A stretch of 63,863 bases of DNA from JAPLHP01 sp963720375 (GTDB taxonomy: Bacteria > Chloroflexota > Dehalococcoidia > UBA2247 > RBG-13-53-26), in the NCBI GenBank assembly GCA_963720375.1, contig CAVRFM010000001.1, positions 1 to 63,863 of the forward strand, written 5' to 3'. This document shows, piece after piece, positions 53,147-60,806 of the stretch. A model generated the notes under the pieces. That model worked only from the letters and a program-made list of their open reading frames with translations, did no database searches and was not told the origin of the DNA. Position 1 is the first letter of the stretch. Each line of letters begins with the position of its first letter. The translations under genes and the position numbers were made by a program.

Positions 53147-54094
53147 TCAGGCAGTCGGCTGGTGTTGTAGCACCAGAGCTACTACCTCAATACGGTTAGT
53201 GGCACCCAGCTTGCCGAGGATATTGCTGACGTGGAACTTCACGGTAGAGGGACTTGTCACCAGCCGCTCAGCTATCTGAAGGTTGCTCCTGCCCTCAACG
53301 ATGAGTTTAAGCACTTCCTCCTCACTCTTCGTCAAGGCATACCTCTTCGCTGTTGCCAGAATCGCCACACCCCGTAATCGTTCCTCTTCCTCACGTCCAC
53401 GGTCGGTGATGTCTCGGAAGTCGATAACGATACCATTAACCACAGGATCATGGAGAAGATTCACACCGACAGCTTCGATTATGCGCCACGTGCCGTTCCT
53501 GTGCCTCACACGCACTGCCGAACGAGCAGTCCCGCCCGGGTTGTGCATCAGTTGGGTGAACTCGAGGGCCAATCTTGACACGTCCTCTGCATGAACAATC
53601 CTCAGCGGATCCCTGCCGCCCAGTTCTCCCGGTTCATAGCCAAGCATGCATGCCGAGGATGGGTTTTCATAGATGACCTCGAGATCATCATTCATAACTA
53701 TAATGCCGTCGACGGAGTTCTCTACAAGGGCTCGAAACCGTTCTTCACTTTGCCTCAGCACCTCATCTGACCTCGTGAATGCGATTGCTGATGCTGCTCC
53801 TTCGTCCGTGGACGGCTTCTCTCCATCCAGAATCGACCTTACCGCCCTTGTCAGTTCAGGGCTCATCCGCCCAAGCAAGTGGGATGGAAGCTTCTTAGCT
53901 AGACCAAACAGCTCGTCCGGATCCCCATCAAGAATGTCGGCTAAAGCCAAGATAGTCTTCTCTCTCGGGGGAGGCGAAGCGCCAGTTTCAAGCTTGCTCA
54001 CGTATGTGAAGCCAATACCTACCCTATCAGCTAGTTCTCTTTGAGTAATACCTTTGCGTTTTCTCAGTTCCCTCAATCGTTGCCCGAACGTCAT
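53147..54094 (-). CDS. Regulator with N-terminal XRE, PAS and C-terminal LuxR domains
   Basis: A 315-residue one-component regulator with two DNA-binding domains. Residues 1-65 are a cro/C1-type HTH (RLRELRKRKGITQRELADR, VSKLETG). A PAS domain follows at about 115-235 (FRALVENSVDGIIVMND, ENPSSACMLGYEPGEL, then a PAC part). Residues about 250-312 are a LuxR-type HTH (LTKSEEEVLKLIVEGRSNLQI, VKFHVSNILGKLG). XRE and LuxR in one chain is unusual. It is divergent from the PadR operon (333 bases apart), so it may control that operon or the FAD gene. Confidence 0.9.
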   Translation of the reverse strand: MTFGQRLRELRKRKGITQRELADRVGIGFTYVSKLETGASPPPREKTILALADILDGDPDELFGLAKKLPSHLLGRMSPELTRAVRSILDGEKPSTDEGAASAIAFTRSDEVLRQSEERFRALVENSVDGIIVMNDDLEVIYENPSSACMLGYEPGELGGRDPLRIVHAEDVSRLALEFTQLMHNPGGTARSAVRVRHRNGTWRIIEAVGVNLLHDPVVNGIVIDFRDITDRGREEEERLRGVAILATAKRYALTKSEEEVLKLIVEGRSNLQIAERLVTSPSTVKFHVSNILGKLGATNRIEVVALVLQHQPTA

Positions 54095-54289
54095 GCAAGC
54101 ACCTCATGCCAGATCCGGATTCAGCTTAGGTTTTGTTGAGTTGACTGTCAAGTACAATGCCACCAACCAGTCTGAGCGCCATCGAGTCTTTCGTCCTCCT
54201 TCCAGAACAACATGTCGGCAGCCAGTTATCGATTGGTTGGTTATTGCCCTCCGCACTTCAATACTCACTTAGGCCCATAAATAGGGGAC

Positions 54290-54318
54290 TTGACAAGTTA
54301 GCAACCTCATGATATTAT
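54290..54318 (+). promoter_or_regulatory. Promoter of the padR operon
   Basis: TTGACA (54290-54295) and TATTAT (54313-54318) with a 17-base spacer, a near-consensus sigma-70 promoter. The leader to padR is about 100 bases. Confidence 0.75.
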
Positions 54319-54324
54319 CAGATC

Positions 54325-54347
54325 GTTAGTAATATTAAGTTAGTAAT
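54325..54347 (+). promoter_or_regulatory. Direct repeat GTTAGTAAT, candidate operator
   Basis: GTTAGTAAT occurs at 54325-54333 and again at 54339-54347, 14 bases apart from start to start. They lie just after the -10 element, where a repressor would block transcription. PadR or the XRE-PAS-LuxR regulator could bind here. The rest of the 54095-54426 gap shows nothing else. Confidence 0.45.
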
Positions 54348-54426
54348 AGCATAAACCTAACAATATGGCACTTAAGCAACCGGCAGCAAAGGAGATAAAT
54401 CACAACTCTGCAGATGGGAGCAAAAA

Positions 54427-54807
54427 ATGGTAGATGAGATAGAATCGGCGGACAAGAAGTTTCAGAAGGAGTTGATTTCTGGCACCTCCGCTCTGGTCCT
54501 TCTCAGCGTTCTGAACAATGCTACAGAGCCCATGTACGGCTACCAGGTGGCCAAGCTTATCGAAGGCCAGAGAGAAGAGGTCCCCATGCTCAAACAAGGC
54601 GCGCTATATCCAGTGCTGAGGTCTCTGGAAGGCAGCGGTCTCTTGCAAAGCGAGGTCGAGCCATCCGTATCCGGTCCACCGAGACGATACTACCGGATCA
54701 CCGATGCGGGCCGCAGTACCCTGAAGCGCTGGAGAGAGACGTGGGATCAGATGAGAAGCTTCGTGGATACCATCATGAAAGGAGAGTCAAATGATCAAGA
54801 GCGTTAG
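54427..54807 (+). CDS. PadR-family transcriptional regulator
   Basis: A 126-residue winged-helix repressor. The PadR-type sequence is LVLLSVLNNATEPMYGYQVAKLIE, then GALYPVLRSLEGSGLL with the wing YYRITDAGRSTLKRW and a C-terminal dimerisation helix. PadR proteins commonly sense drugs or membrane stress and control neighbouring membrane-protein operons. The stop is followed by, and overlaps with, the HAAS-sensor gene (start 54791), as typical for PadR-HAAS pairs. Confidence 0.92.
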   Translation: MVDEIESADKKFQKELISGTSALVLLSVLNNATEPMYGYQVAKLIEGQREEVPMLKQGALYPVLRSLEGSGLLQSEVEPSVSGPPRRYYRITDAGRSTLKRWRETWDQMRSFVDTIMKGESNDQER

Positions 54808-55750
54808 TGAGTACCTGGAGTTGCTTAGAAAAGAATTGGCCGGTAGTGACGCCGCCCTAATCCAGGATGCCGTTTCTGATGCTGAGGAACATCTCAGAAC
54901 GGCGCTCGCTCAGGATTACAAAGCCAACCCAAACATCTCAGAGGCCGATGCCATCCCGCCCATTATAGACAAGTATGGCTCTCCTCAAGAGGTGGCCACA
55001 GCATACCGCCAAATGGAAGTCCGTGTTCCCTCCGGTCTTGGCAGACCGGCGTCTCCAGTGAAAGAAACCCCTCTACCTCGCGCCATCGGTGGAGAACCAG
55101 ATTCGAAAGAAGTTGAACATCAGGCACCTCTTCTGTCTCGCATCTTCGGAGTCTTTGCCGACCCCAAGGCCTGGGGGTCTCTCCTATACATGCTTCTGGC
55201 TCTGGTAACAGGCATCATCTACTTCACTTGGGTGGTAACAGGCATCTCGGTCTCACTGGGACTGATGGTGCTGATCGTGGGAATACCGCTGCTGATCCTA
55301 TTCCTCCTGTCCGTCAGAGTCATAGGCTTCGTGGAGGGTCGCCTGGTGGAAGCCTTGCTCGGCGTGCGCATGCCGCGACGCCCACGCTACACGGATCGAA
55401 CCATTAGATGGTGGCAGAGGATCAAGAACCTGTTTTCGGAACGTATCACCTGGACAGCCCTGGCCTATTCCATATTGCAGCTGCCGCTCGGCATTATCTA
55501 CTGCACCTTGTTCGTGACGCTGATTGCCACTTCACTGTACTGCATTGCTATGCCGATCACGGTATGGATCTTCAACATGCCGTCATACCTGATCATTGGG
55601 GACACCGAGTACACGGCTGTTGCCTGGTCTATCCCGTTCTTCCTACTGGCCGGTGTGTTACTGATGACTGCAACCATGCACCTGGCCAAATTGGTGGGCC
55701 GATGGCATGGCGCACTGGCCAAGATCATGTTGGTGAGCAACAAGGCTTGA
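54791..55750 (+). CDS. HAAS-domain membrane sensor protein
   Basis: A 319-residue protein. Residues 1-80 match the HAAS/DUF1700 helical domain (SVSEYLELLRKELAGSD, DAEEHLRTALAQ, KYGSPQEVATAYR), which pairs with PadR. Then come four or more membrane segments with the putative sensor pattern (WGSLLYMLLALVTGIIYFTW, VSLGLMVLIVGIPLLILFLL, ILQLPLGIIYCTLFVTLIAT, FFLLAGVLLMTATMH). It probably senses envelope stress and antagonises PadR. It overlaps padR by 17 bases. Confidence 0.85.
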   Translation: MIKSVSEYLELLRKELAGSDAALIQDAVSDAEEHLRTALAQDYKANPNISEADAIPPIIDKYGSPQEVATAYRQMEVRVPSGLGRPASPVKETPLPRAIGGEPDSKEVEHQAPLLSRIFGVFADPKAWGSLLYMLLALVTGIIYFTWVVTGISVSLGLMVLIVGIPLLILFLLSVRVIGFVEGRLVEALLGVRMPRRPRYTDRTIRWWQRIKNLFSERITWTALAYSILQLPLGIIYCTLFVTLIATSLYCIAMPITVWIFNMPSYLIIGDTEYTAVAWSIPFFLLAGVLLMTATMHLAKLVGRWHGALAKIMLVSNKA

Positions 55751-55806
55751 CCTGGCTGTGGCGTATTTGGAATGCGACTGTATGTAAACAGAGAAGGAGA
55801 ACACTA

Positions 55807-56741
55807 ATGAGAGAGTTGATGACCAGCCCTTCGGCCAAAGATAGCAAGCGCAGCAACCATCAGAAACCCTGGATTTACCGAATTAGCCCACGTTTGGGTC
55901 CCATCTCAATCATGCTCATCTGCACCCTGCTGATCGGCGTCATTGTTCTGGCAACCTCCGCCTGCACCACCATCTCGGCCGTGACGACCTATGACGACAA
56001 CTTCACCGTCGGAGAGTCGGCCACTCTGATCGTCAAGACTTTTGATGGATGGGTTCACGTAGAAGCCGGAACGGATAACCAGGTTCATGTCGAGACTAAG
56101 TTGAGAGACTCCCACAAGCTGAAATACGAAGCACATCAGAACGGCGACGTCGTCACTGTAAATGTTGAAAGGACGGGGTCGTGGTGGTTCCCCCGCGGCT
56201 TTTCTGCCAAGGCCGACGTCCATGTGACCGCACCTGCGGGCATAGCACTGCGTCTTGAAACCAGCAATGGCGACATCGAAATCACTGGCATGACCAATGG
56301 CGGATCCCTGAACACCTCCGACGGCAAGATAGTCCTGGACAACGTGAAAGGCGATTTAGATGCAAGAACCAGCAATGGAGCGATTGAGGCCAACACCATG
56401 GAAGGCAGCGGTCTATTCAGAACCAGCAACGGCAAGGTGGACTTGCGTGACGTCAAAGGCAGCTTCGACGCCTCCACCAGCAACGGCGACATATCCTTCA
56501 GCGGCGAGATGATTCCGAGCGGGAATAACCGTTTCATCACCAGCAACGGTGACGTCAACGTAGAACTGCAGGGAACGCCCAGCATCAATCTCGACGCATC
56601 CACCAGCAACGGCAAAGTCTCCAGCGACCTGGCCATAACTGGCCACCAAACACCGACACAGACCATGTTATTGGGACAATTGGCGCCGGAGAAGCGCGCC
56701 TCTACATCGAGACTTCGAACGGGGACGTGATCATCAAGTAA
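55807..56741 (+). CDS. DUF4097-type beta-helix lipoprotein, C-terminus frameshifted
   Basis: About 310 residues. An N-terminal membrane/lipobox segment (IMLICTLLIGVIVLATSAC) anchors it; the rest is the repeated DUF4097 beta pattern (SNGDIEITGM, TSNGAIEANT, TSNGKVDLRDV, TSNGDISFSG), likely a surface adhesin-like beta helix. The open frame runs to 56730 and ends in an atypical tail (EKRASTSRLRTGT). In the neighbouring frame the sequence continues with GTIGAGEARLYIETSNGDVIIK to a TAA at 56741, the normal family end. A one-base shift near 56660 separates them. GGAG lies before the ATG at 55807. Confidence 0.8.
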
Positions 56742-56824
56742 TCAGTAGGAAAGCCCTGGCTGTCTGACCACATCAGGACTCCGCAGGCATGGTCTACCAC
56801 AGAGAAGATAGGAGAGAATAAGAA

Positions 56825-57547
56825 ATGGTAAACACAAACGGACACATCATCGAGGTCAAAGGAGTACACAAGACCTACGACACCGGTGCGGTCAAGGTGC
56901 AGGCGCTGCGCGGTGTTGATCTGAGCATCAAGAGGGGAGAGATGGTGGCTATCATGGGGCCCAGCGGCTGCGGCAAGACCACTCTACTCAACTGTCTCTC
57001 CGGGTTGGATGACATCAACCAGGGAGAGGTAATAATCGACGGTAATCGAATACAACAGATGTCAGAGCGGCAACGCACTCATTTTCGGGCCCGGAGCATG
57101 GGGTTCATCTTTCAGTCGTTCAACCTGCTGCCCGTTCTGAACGTGGTGGAGAACGTCGAGTTGCCCCTCTTGCTATCCGATACACCTCCGAAGGTAGCCC
57201 GCCAGAAGGCACTTAACGCGCTGGCCATGGTGGGTCTATCCGGTGAAGGGAAGAAACGGCCCTCTGAACTCTCCGGCGGTCAACAGCAGCGGGTGGCCAT
57301 CGCCCGGGCTTTGGTGAACGAGCCGGCCATAGTGTGGGGCGACGAGCCGACGGGCAACCTGGACACGGAGACGGCCACCGAGGTCATGCGGGTTCTGCGC
57401 AAGCTGAACAAGGAGAAGGGCCAGACCTTTGTGCTGGTCACTCACTCTCCCGATGTCGGCGCCGACGCGGATCGCATCATCCGCATGCGTGATGGACTCA
57501 TAGCCAGCGATCAGCAGAACGGAAGCAAGGTTACGGCATCACACTAG
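56825..57547 (+). CDS. MacB/LolD-type ABC transporter ATP-binding protein
   Basis: A 240-residue ATPase. Walker A is GPSGCGKTTLL, the signature LSGGQQQRVAIARAL, Walker B IVWGDEPTGNLD, and the H-loop THSP. The block MGFIFQSFNLLPVLNVVENVELPL marks the MacB/LolD/FtsE group, which work with FtsX-like permeases rather than as importers. The permease follows 39 bases downstream. Mechanotransmission on envelope substrates such as lipoproteins or peptides is likely. Confidence 0.93.
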   Translation: MVNTNGHIIEVKGVHKTYDTGAVKVQALRGVDLSIKRGEMVAIMGPSGCGKTTLLNCLSGLDDINQGEVIIDGNRIQQMSERQRTHFRARSMGFIFQSFNLLPVLNVVENVELPLLLSDTPPKVARQKALNALAMVGLSGEGKKRPSELSGGQQQRVAIARALVNEPAIVWGDEPTGNLDTETATEVMRVLRKLNKEKGQTFVLVTHSPDVGADADRIIRMRDGLIASDQQNGSKVTASH

Positions 57548-57586
57548 GATATTGAACGGTTTTCCTAAGATAGCAAAGGAGACGAA

Positions 57587-60535
57587 ATGAACAAGCTATT
57601 TGGCTTACCTATAGGACCTCTTACCGGCGGACTGGCCATCATATTGTGTATATGTGTGGCGGTGCTGGTTATCAGCAGCCTCCGCAATCGGGTGATATTT
57701 AAGCTGGCGGCCAGGAATGTGCCGCGCCGTCCCGCGCAGACCGTGCTGATACTACTCGGACTCATGCTGGCAGCCATGTTGTTCTCCGCCTCCTTCACCA
57801 TCGGAGACACGGTATCTTATTCCATCCGCAACATGGCGGTAGACCAGTTGGGCCAGATAGACATCACTGTGCACGGTCAATCCGTGGACGCCACCGGCTC
57901 ACAAAGCTACTTCGATCAAAACTATGTAGCGAAATTCGGCCAGACCCTCGCCGATGACCCGAATTTCGAAGGCCTTACCCCGGCAATAAGCGCGGGCATC
58001 CCCGTTGTTTCGCCGGGAAGCATGCTGAACGAGCCCAACGTCGGGCTCTGGGGGCTGGACCAGACATGGGAGCAGCACTTCGACCCACTAATCGACAGCC
58101 GCGGTGAGCGACTATACATTGCGGATTTGGAGGAAGGGCAAGCCTACTTGAGTTCCAAGGCAGCGGAGCATTTGGATATTCAGAAGGGAGATACAGTCAA
58201 CATCTTCGTCAACGGAAAGCCGATCCCCATCACCATCGCCGGCATATATAAAGACGGCGCTCCTGGCGACAAGATATCGATGGTGATGCCCTTGGCCCAG
58301 GCACAAACAATCGTCGGCCATCCGGGACAGATCAACGTCATCGCCATAACCAACACGGGCAACGCCATAGATGGGGCAGCCCACACAGATGAGGTGCTGG
58401 CGAAACTGGAACCGGCGCTGGCTGAGACCGGACTTACTGCCGAGGCGGTAAAGCAAAAGGCTCTGGATGAGGCCACTAACACCGGTGACACCTTCATGTC
58501 CGTGTTCGTCATAATGGCGCAGTTCTCGGTGGCCGCCGGCATTCTGCTGATATTCCTAATCTTCGTCATGCTGGCCGCAGAGCGAAAAACGGAGCTTGGC
58601 ACGGCCCGCGCCTTGGGCACGCAGCACGGTCACATCATCCGCATGTTCACCTACGAGGGAGCTATTTACGCTCTGGTGGCTTCGGCCATCGGCAGCGCGC
58701 TGGGGTTGGCTGTCGGCTGGGGCATGGTGAAAGTGATGGCGGCTGCTTTCAGCCAGTTTGATCTGCAATTCTCCTTCCACTCAAGACCTGGAAGCCTCAT
58801 AATCGCCTACTGCCTGGGAGTACTGCTCACTCTGGCTGTAGTGGCCTTTTCTGCCTGGCGTGTCAGCAAGCTCAATATCATTCGAGCTATCAGGGATATC
58901 CCTGAGCCACAGATTTCACGGTCGCGTGACTGGAAAGGACTGGTGCTTGGCATTCTGGCAATTGCCTTCGGCGCTTTCTTCACCTACGCCGGCTTCAGTG
59001 GCAATAGCGGCACTCTTTACTATGTGGGCGTGTCTTTGGCCATCATCGGCGTCTGCCTCCTGGCCAGACGATTTGGGCTGCCTGACCGATTGGCCTTCAG
59101 CTTGGCAGGCGTCGGACTGGTGGCATGGTGGCTGCTGCCGCCATCGCTTTCGGGCGCCAAGGACATGACACGGGGAATGGAGATGTTCTTCCTGTCGGGG
59201 ATAATGCTCGTTCTGGGCGTCACGTTGCTGGCGATCTACAACATGGACCTGATGCTGAAAGGAGTGGTCTTCGTCTTCGGTCGCATCCGCGGCTTCACCG
59301 CTGTCTTCCGAACAGCCATCTCCTATCCCATGGCCAATAGATTCCGCACTGGCGCCGCGCTGGCCATGTTCTGCCTGGTCATCTTTACTCTGGTAGTCAT
59401 GTTAATCATCAACTCGTCAGGTGCATCTTTGTACTCAGATCCCCGCCGCTTGAGCGGAGGCTTCGACATCATAAGCACCACCAGCTACATCAATCCGGTG
59501 GCCGATATGAACGCCGCTCTTCAAAACACCAGCGGCGTTGACCCGAGGGATTTCGAAGCTGTCGGCTCCATCAGCACCACTGCGCTCAAGCTTCGCCAAA
59601 CCGGCACCGAAGCAGAATATGTCACTATTCCAGTGCAGGGAATAGATGACGCCTATGCCAACAACGTTTCGTACGGTTTCAATATGATGGCCGAGGGCTA
59701 CACCTCAGCGAAGGAAGTATGGCAGGCAATGGCCCACGAACCAGGCTTGGCTTTAGTTCCTTCTTCATTCGTCGCCAGGAAGGTGAACTATAGCCTGGGG
59801 TCCTCGACGCCTGATTTGCTTCTTCAGGGGTTCATGCAGGAGGACAAGGTGCTGCCGGAAGTATACGTGGAGGAAGAGGCGACGGGCCAGAGACTGCGCG
59901 TGATCGGAGTGCTGGAGGATGTCGCCGTATACGTGCCCGGAATCATGACTTCACAGACCAGCCTAATCAGCCTGGCTCAGCAGCCCATTGTGCCCACCAC
60001 CTACATGTTCCGAGTCAAGGATGGCACTGATGTAAAAGCCATTTCGAAGAGCCTGGAAACGGGCTTCATCCAGAATGGTATGGACAGCGTGTTAATAGCC
60101 GAAGAAGTGAGCGACTATAGCAAAGCCAATATCATGCTCAATAACCTGCTGTTGGGCTTCATGGGTCTGGGTCTCATCGTAGGGATTGCGGCTCTGGGTG
60201 TGATTGCAGCACGATCAGTGGTGGAGCGACGCAAGCAGATTGGCGTTCTCCGTGCTCTGGGCTTCCAGCGCGAGGCGGTGCAATTCACCTTCCTTATAGA
60301 GTCATCCTTCGTAGCCTTGCTCGGCATCGGTCTGGGTGTGCTATTGGGTTATGCGCTGTCTTTCAGTATCATGGACACCATGTCCCAGCAGATGCCCGGA
60401 GTCACCCTTGTCATTCCCTGGGCGCGCATAGCCTTCATAGCGGTGGTAGCCTATCTGGCCTCCTTGATCACCACCTTCCTTCCTGCCCGCCAAGCGTCGA
60501 AGGTCTATCCAGCCGAGGCACTGCGATATGAGTAA
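57587..60535 (+). CDS. FtsX-like ABC permease (MacB/LolCE type), long form
   Basis: A 982-residue permease with two FtsX-type units. N-terminal helix (AIILCICVAVLVISSL), a MacB_PCD-like extracytoplasmic domain (FTIGDTVSYSIRNMAVDQLG), then three-helix FtsX domain (FSVAAGILLIFLIFVMLAAER, later EGAIYALVASAIGSALGLAVG). A second half repeats the layout with large periplasmic insert and a final FtsX domain ending near RIAFIAVVAYLASLITTFLPA. With the preceding ATPase it forms the exporter of the PadR operon. Confidence 0.9.
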   Translation: MNKLFGLPIGPLTGGLAIILCICVAVLVISSLRNRVIFKLAARNVPRRPAQTVLILLGLMLAAMLFSASFTIGDTVSYSIRNMAVDQLGQIDITVHGQSVDATGSQSYFDQNYVAKFGQTLADDPNFEGLTPAISAGIPVVSPGSMLNEPNVGLWGLDQTWEQHFDPLIDSRGERLYIADLEEGQAYLSSKAAEHLDIQKGDTVNIFVNGKPIPITIAGIYKDGAPGDKISMVMPLAQAQTIVGHPGQINVIAITNTGNAIDGAAHTDEVLAKLEPALAETGLTAEAVKQKALDEATNTGDTFMSVFVIMAQFSVAAGILLIFLIFVMLAAERKTELGTARALGTQHGHIIRMFTYEGAIYALVASAIGSALGLAVGWGMVKVMAAAFSQFDLQFSFHSRPGSLIIAYCLGVLLTLAVVAFSAWRVSKLNIIRAIRDIPEPQISRSRDWKGLVLGILAIAFGAFFTYAGFSGNSGTLYYVGVSLAIIGVCLLARRFGLPDRLAFSLAGVGLVAWWLLPPSLSGAKDMTRGMEMFFLSGIMLVLGVTLLAIYNMDLMLKGVVFVFGRIRGFTAVFRTAISYPMANRFRTGAALAMFCLVIFTLVVMLIINSSGASLYSDPRRLSGGFDIISTTSYINPVADMNAALQNTSGVDPRDFEAVGSISTTALKLRQTGTEAEYVTIPVQGIDDAYANNVSYGFNMMAEGYTSAKEVWQAMAHEPGLALVPSSFVARKVNYSLGSSTPDLLLQGFMQEDKVLPEVYVEEEATGQRLRVIGVLEDVAVYVPGIMTSQTSLISLAQQPIVPTTYMFRVKDGTDVKAISKSLETGFIQNGMDSVLIAEEVSDYSKANIMLNNLLLGFMGLGLIVGIAALGVIAARSVVERRKQIGVLRALGFQREAVQFTFLIESSFVALLGIGLGVLLGYALSFSIMDTMSQQMPGVTLVIPWARIAFIAVVAYLASLITTFLPARQASKVYPAEALRYE

Positions 60536-60752
60536 GCAAACGTCAGTGAAGATGAGGGAAGACAGGATAGTCAGACTCAACACAGGCCCACCGACAGGTT
60601 CACTCGGCAGTCGGCCGCTCCTGACAAGGTCCTTCTGCACTTCGCAACCCAGTATTCCTTGCTTTCAGGGTTGTGAGGCAATATCGGGACGCTTCCTGAT
60701 CGCTGGGCTCAACGTGGATAATAGTGTTGCACCGAGGCACGTTTCTTGGGGG

Positions 60753-60794
60753 CCATAACGGAGAAGGGACACGAACCCGCGACCTTCTGACTGG
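60753..60794 (-). other. tRNA-like 3' fragment, degenerate
   Basis: On the minus strand the sequence CAGTCAGAAGGTCGCGGGTTCG, shortened here to its first and last parts, resembles an anticodon-arm end, variable loop and T arm, then TGTCCCTTCTCCGTTATGG. T-stem pairing is only three good pairs, and there is no CCA. It is probably a tRNA remnant, such as an old attachment site, or chance. The gap 60536-60806 shows nothing else. Confidence 0.25.
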
Positions 60795-60806
60795 CGGCAA
60801 AATGTT

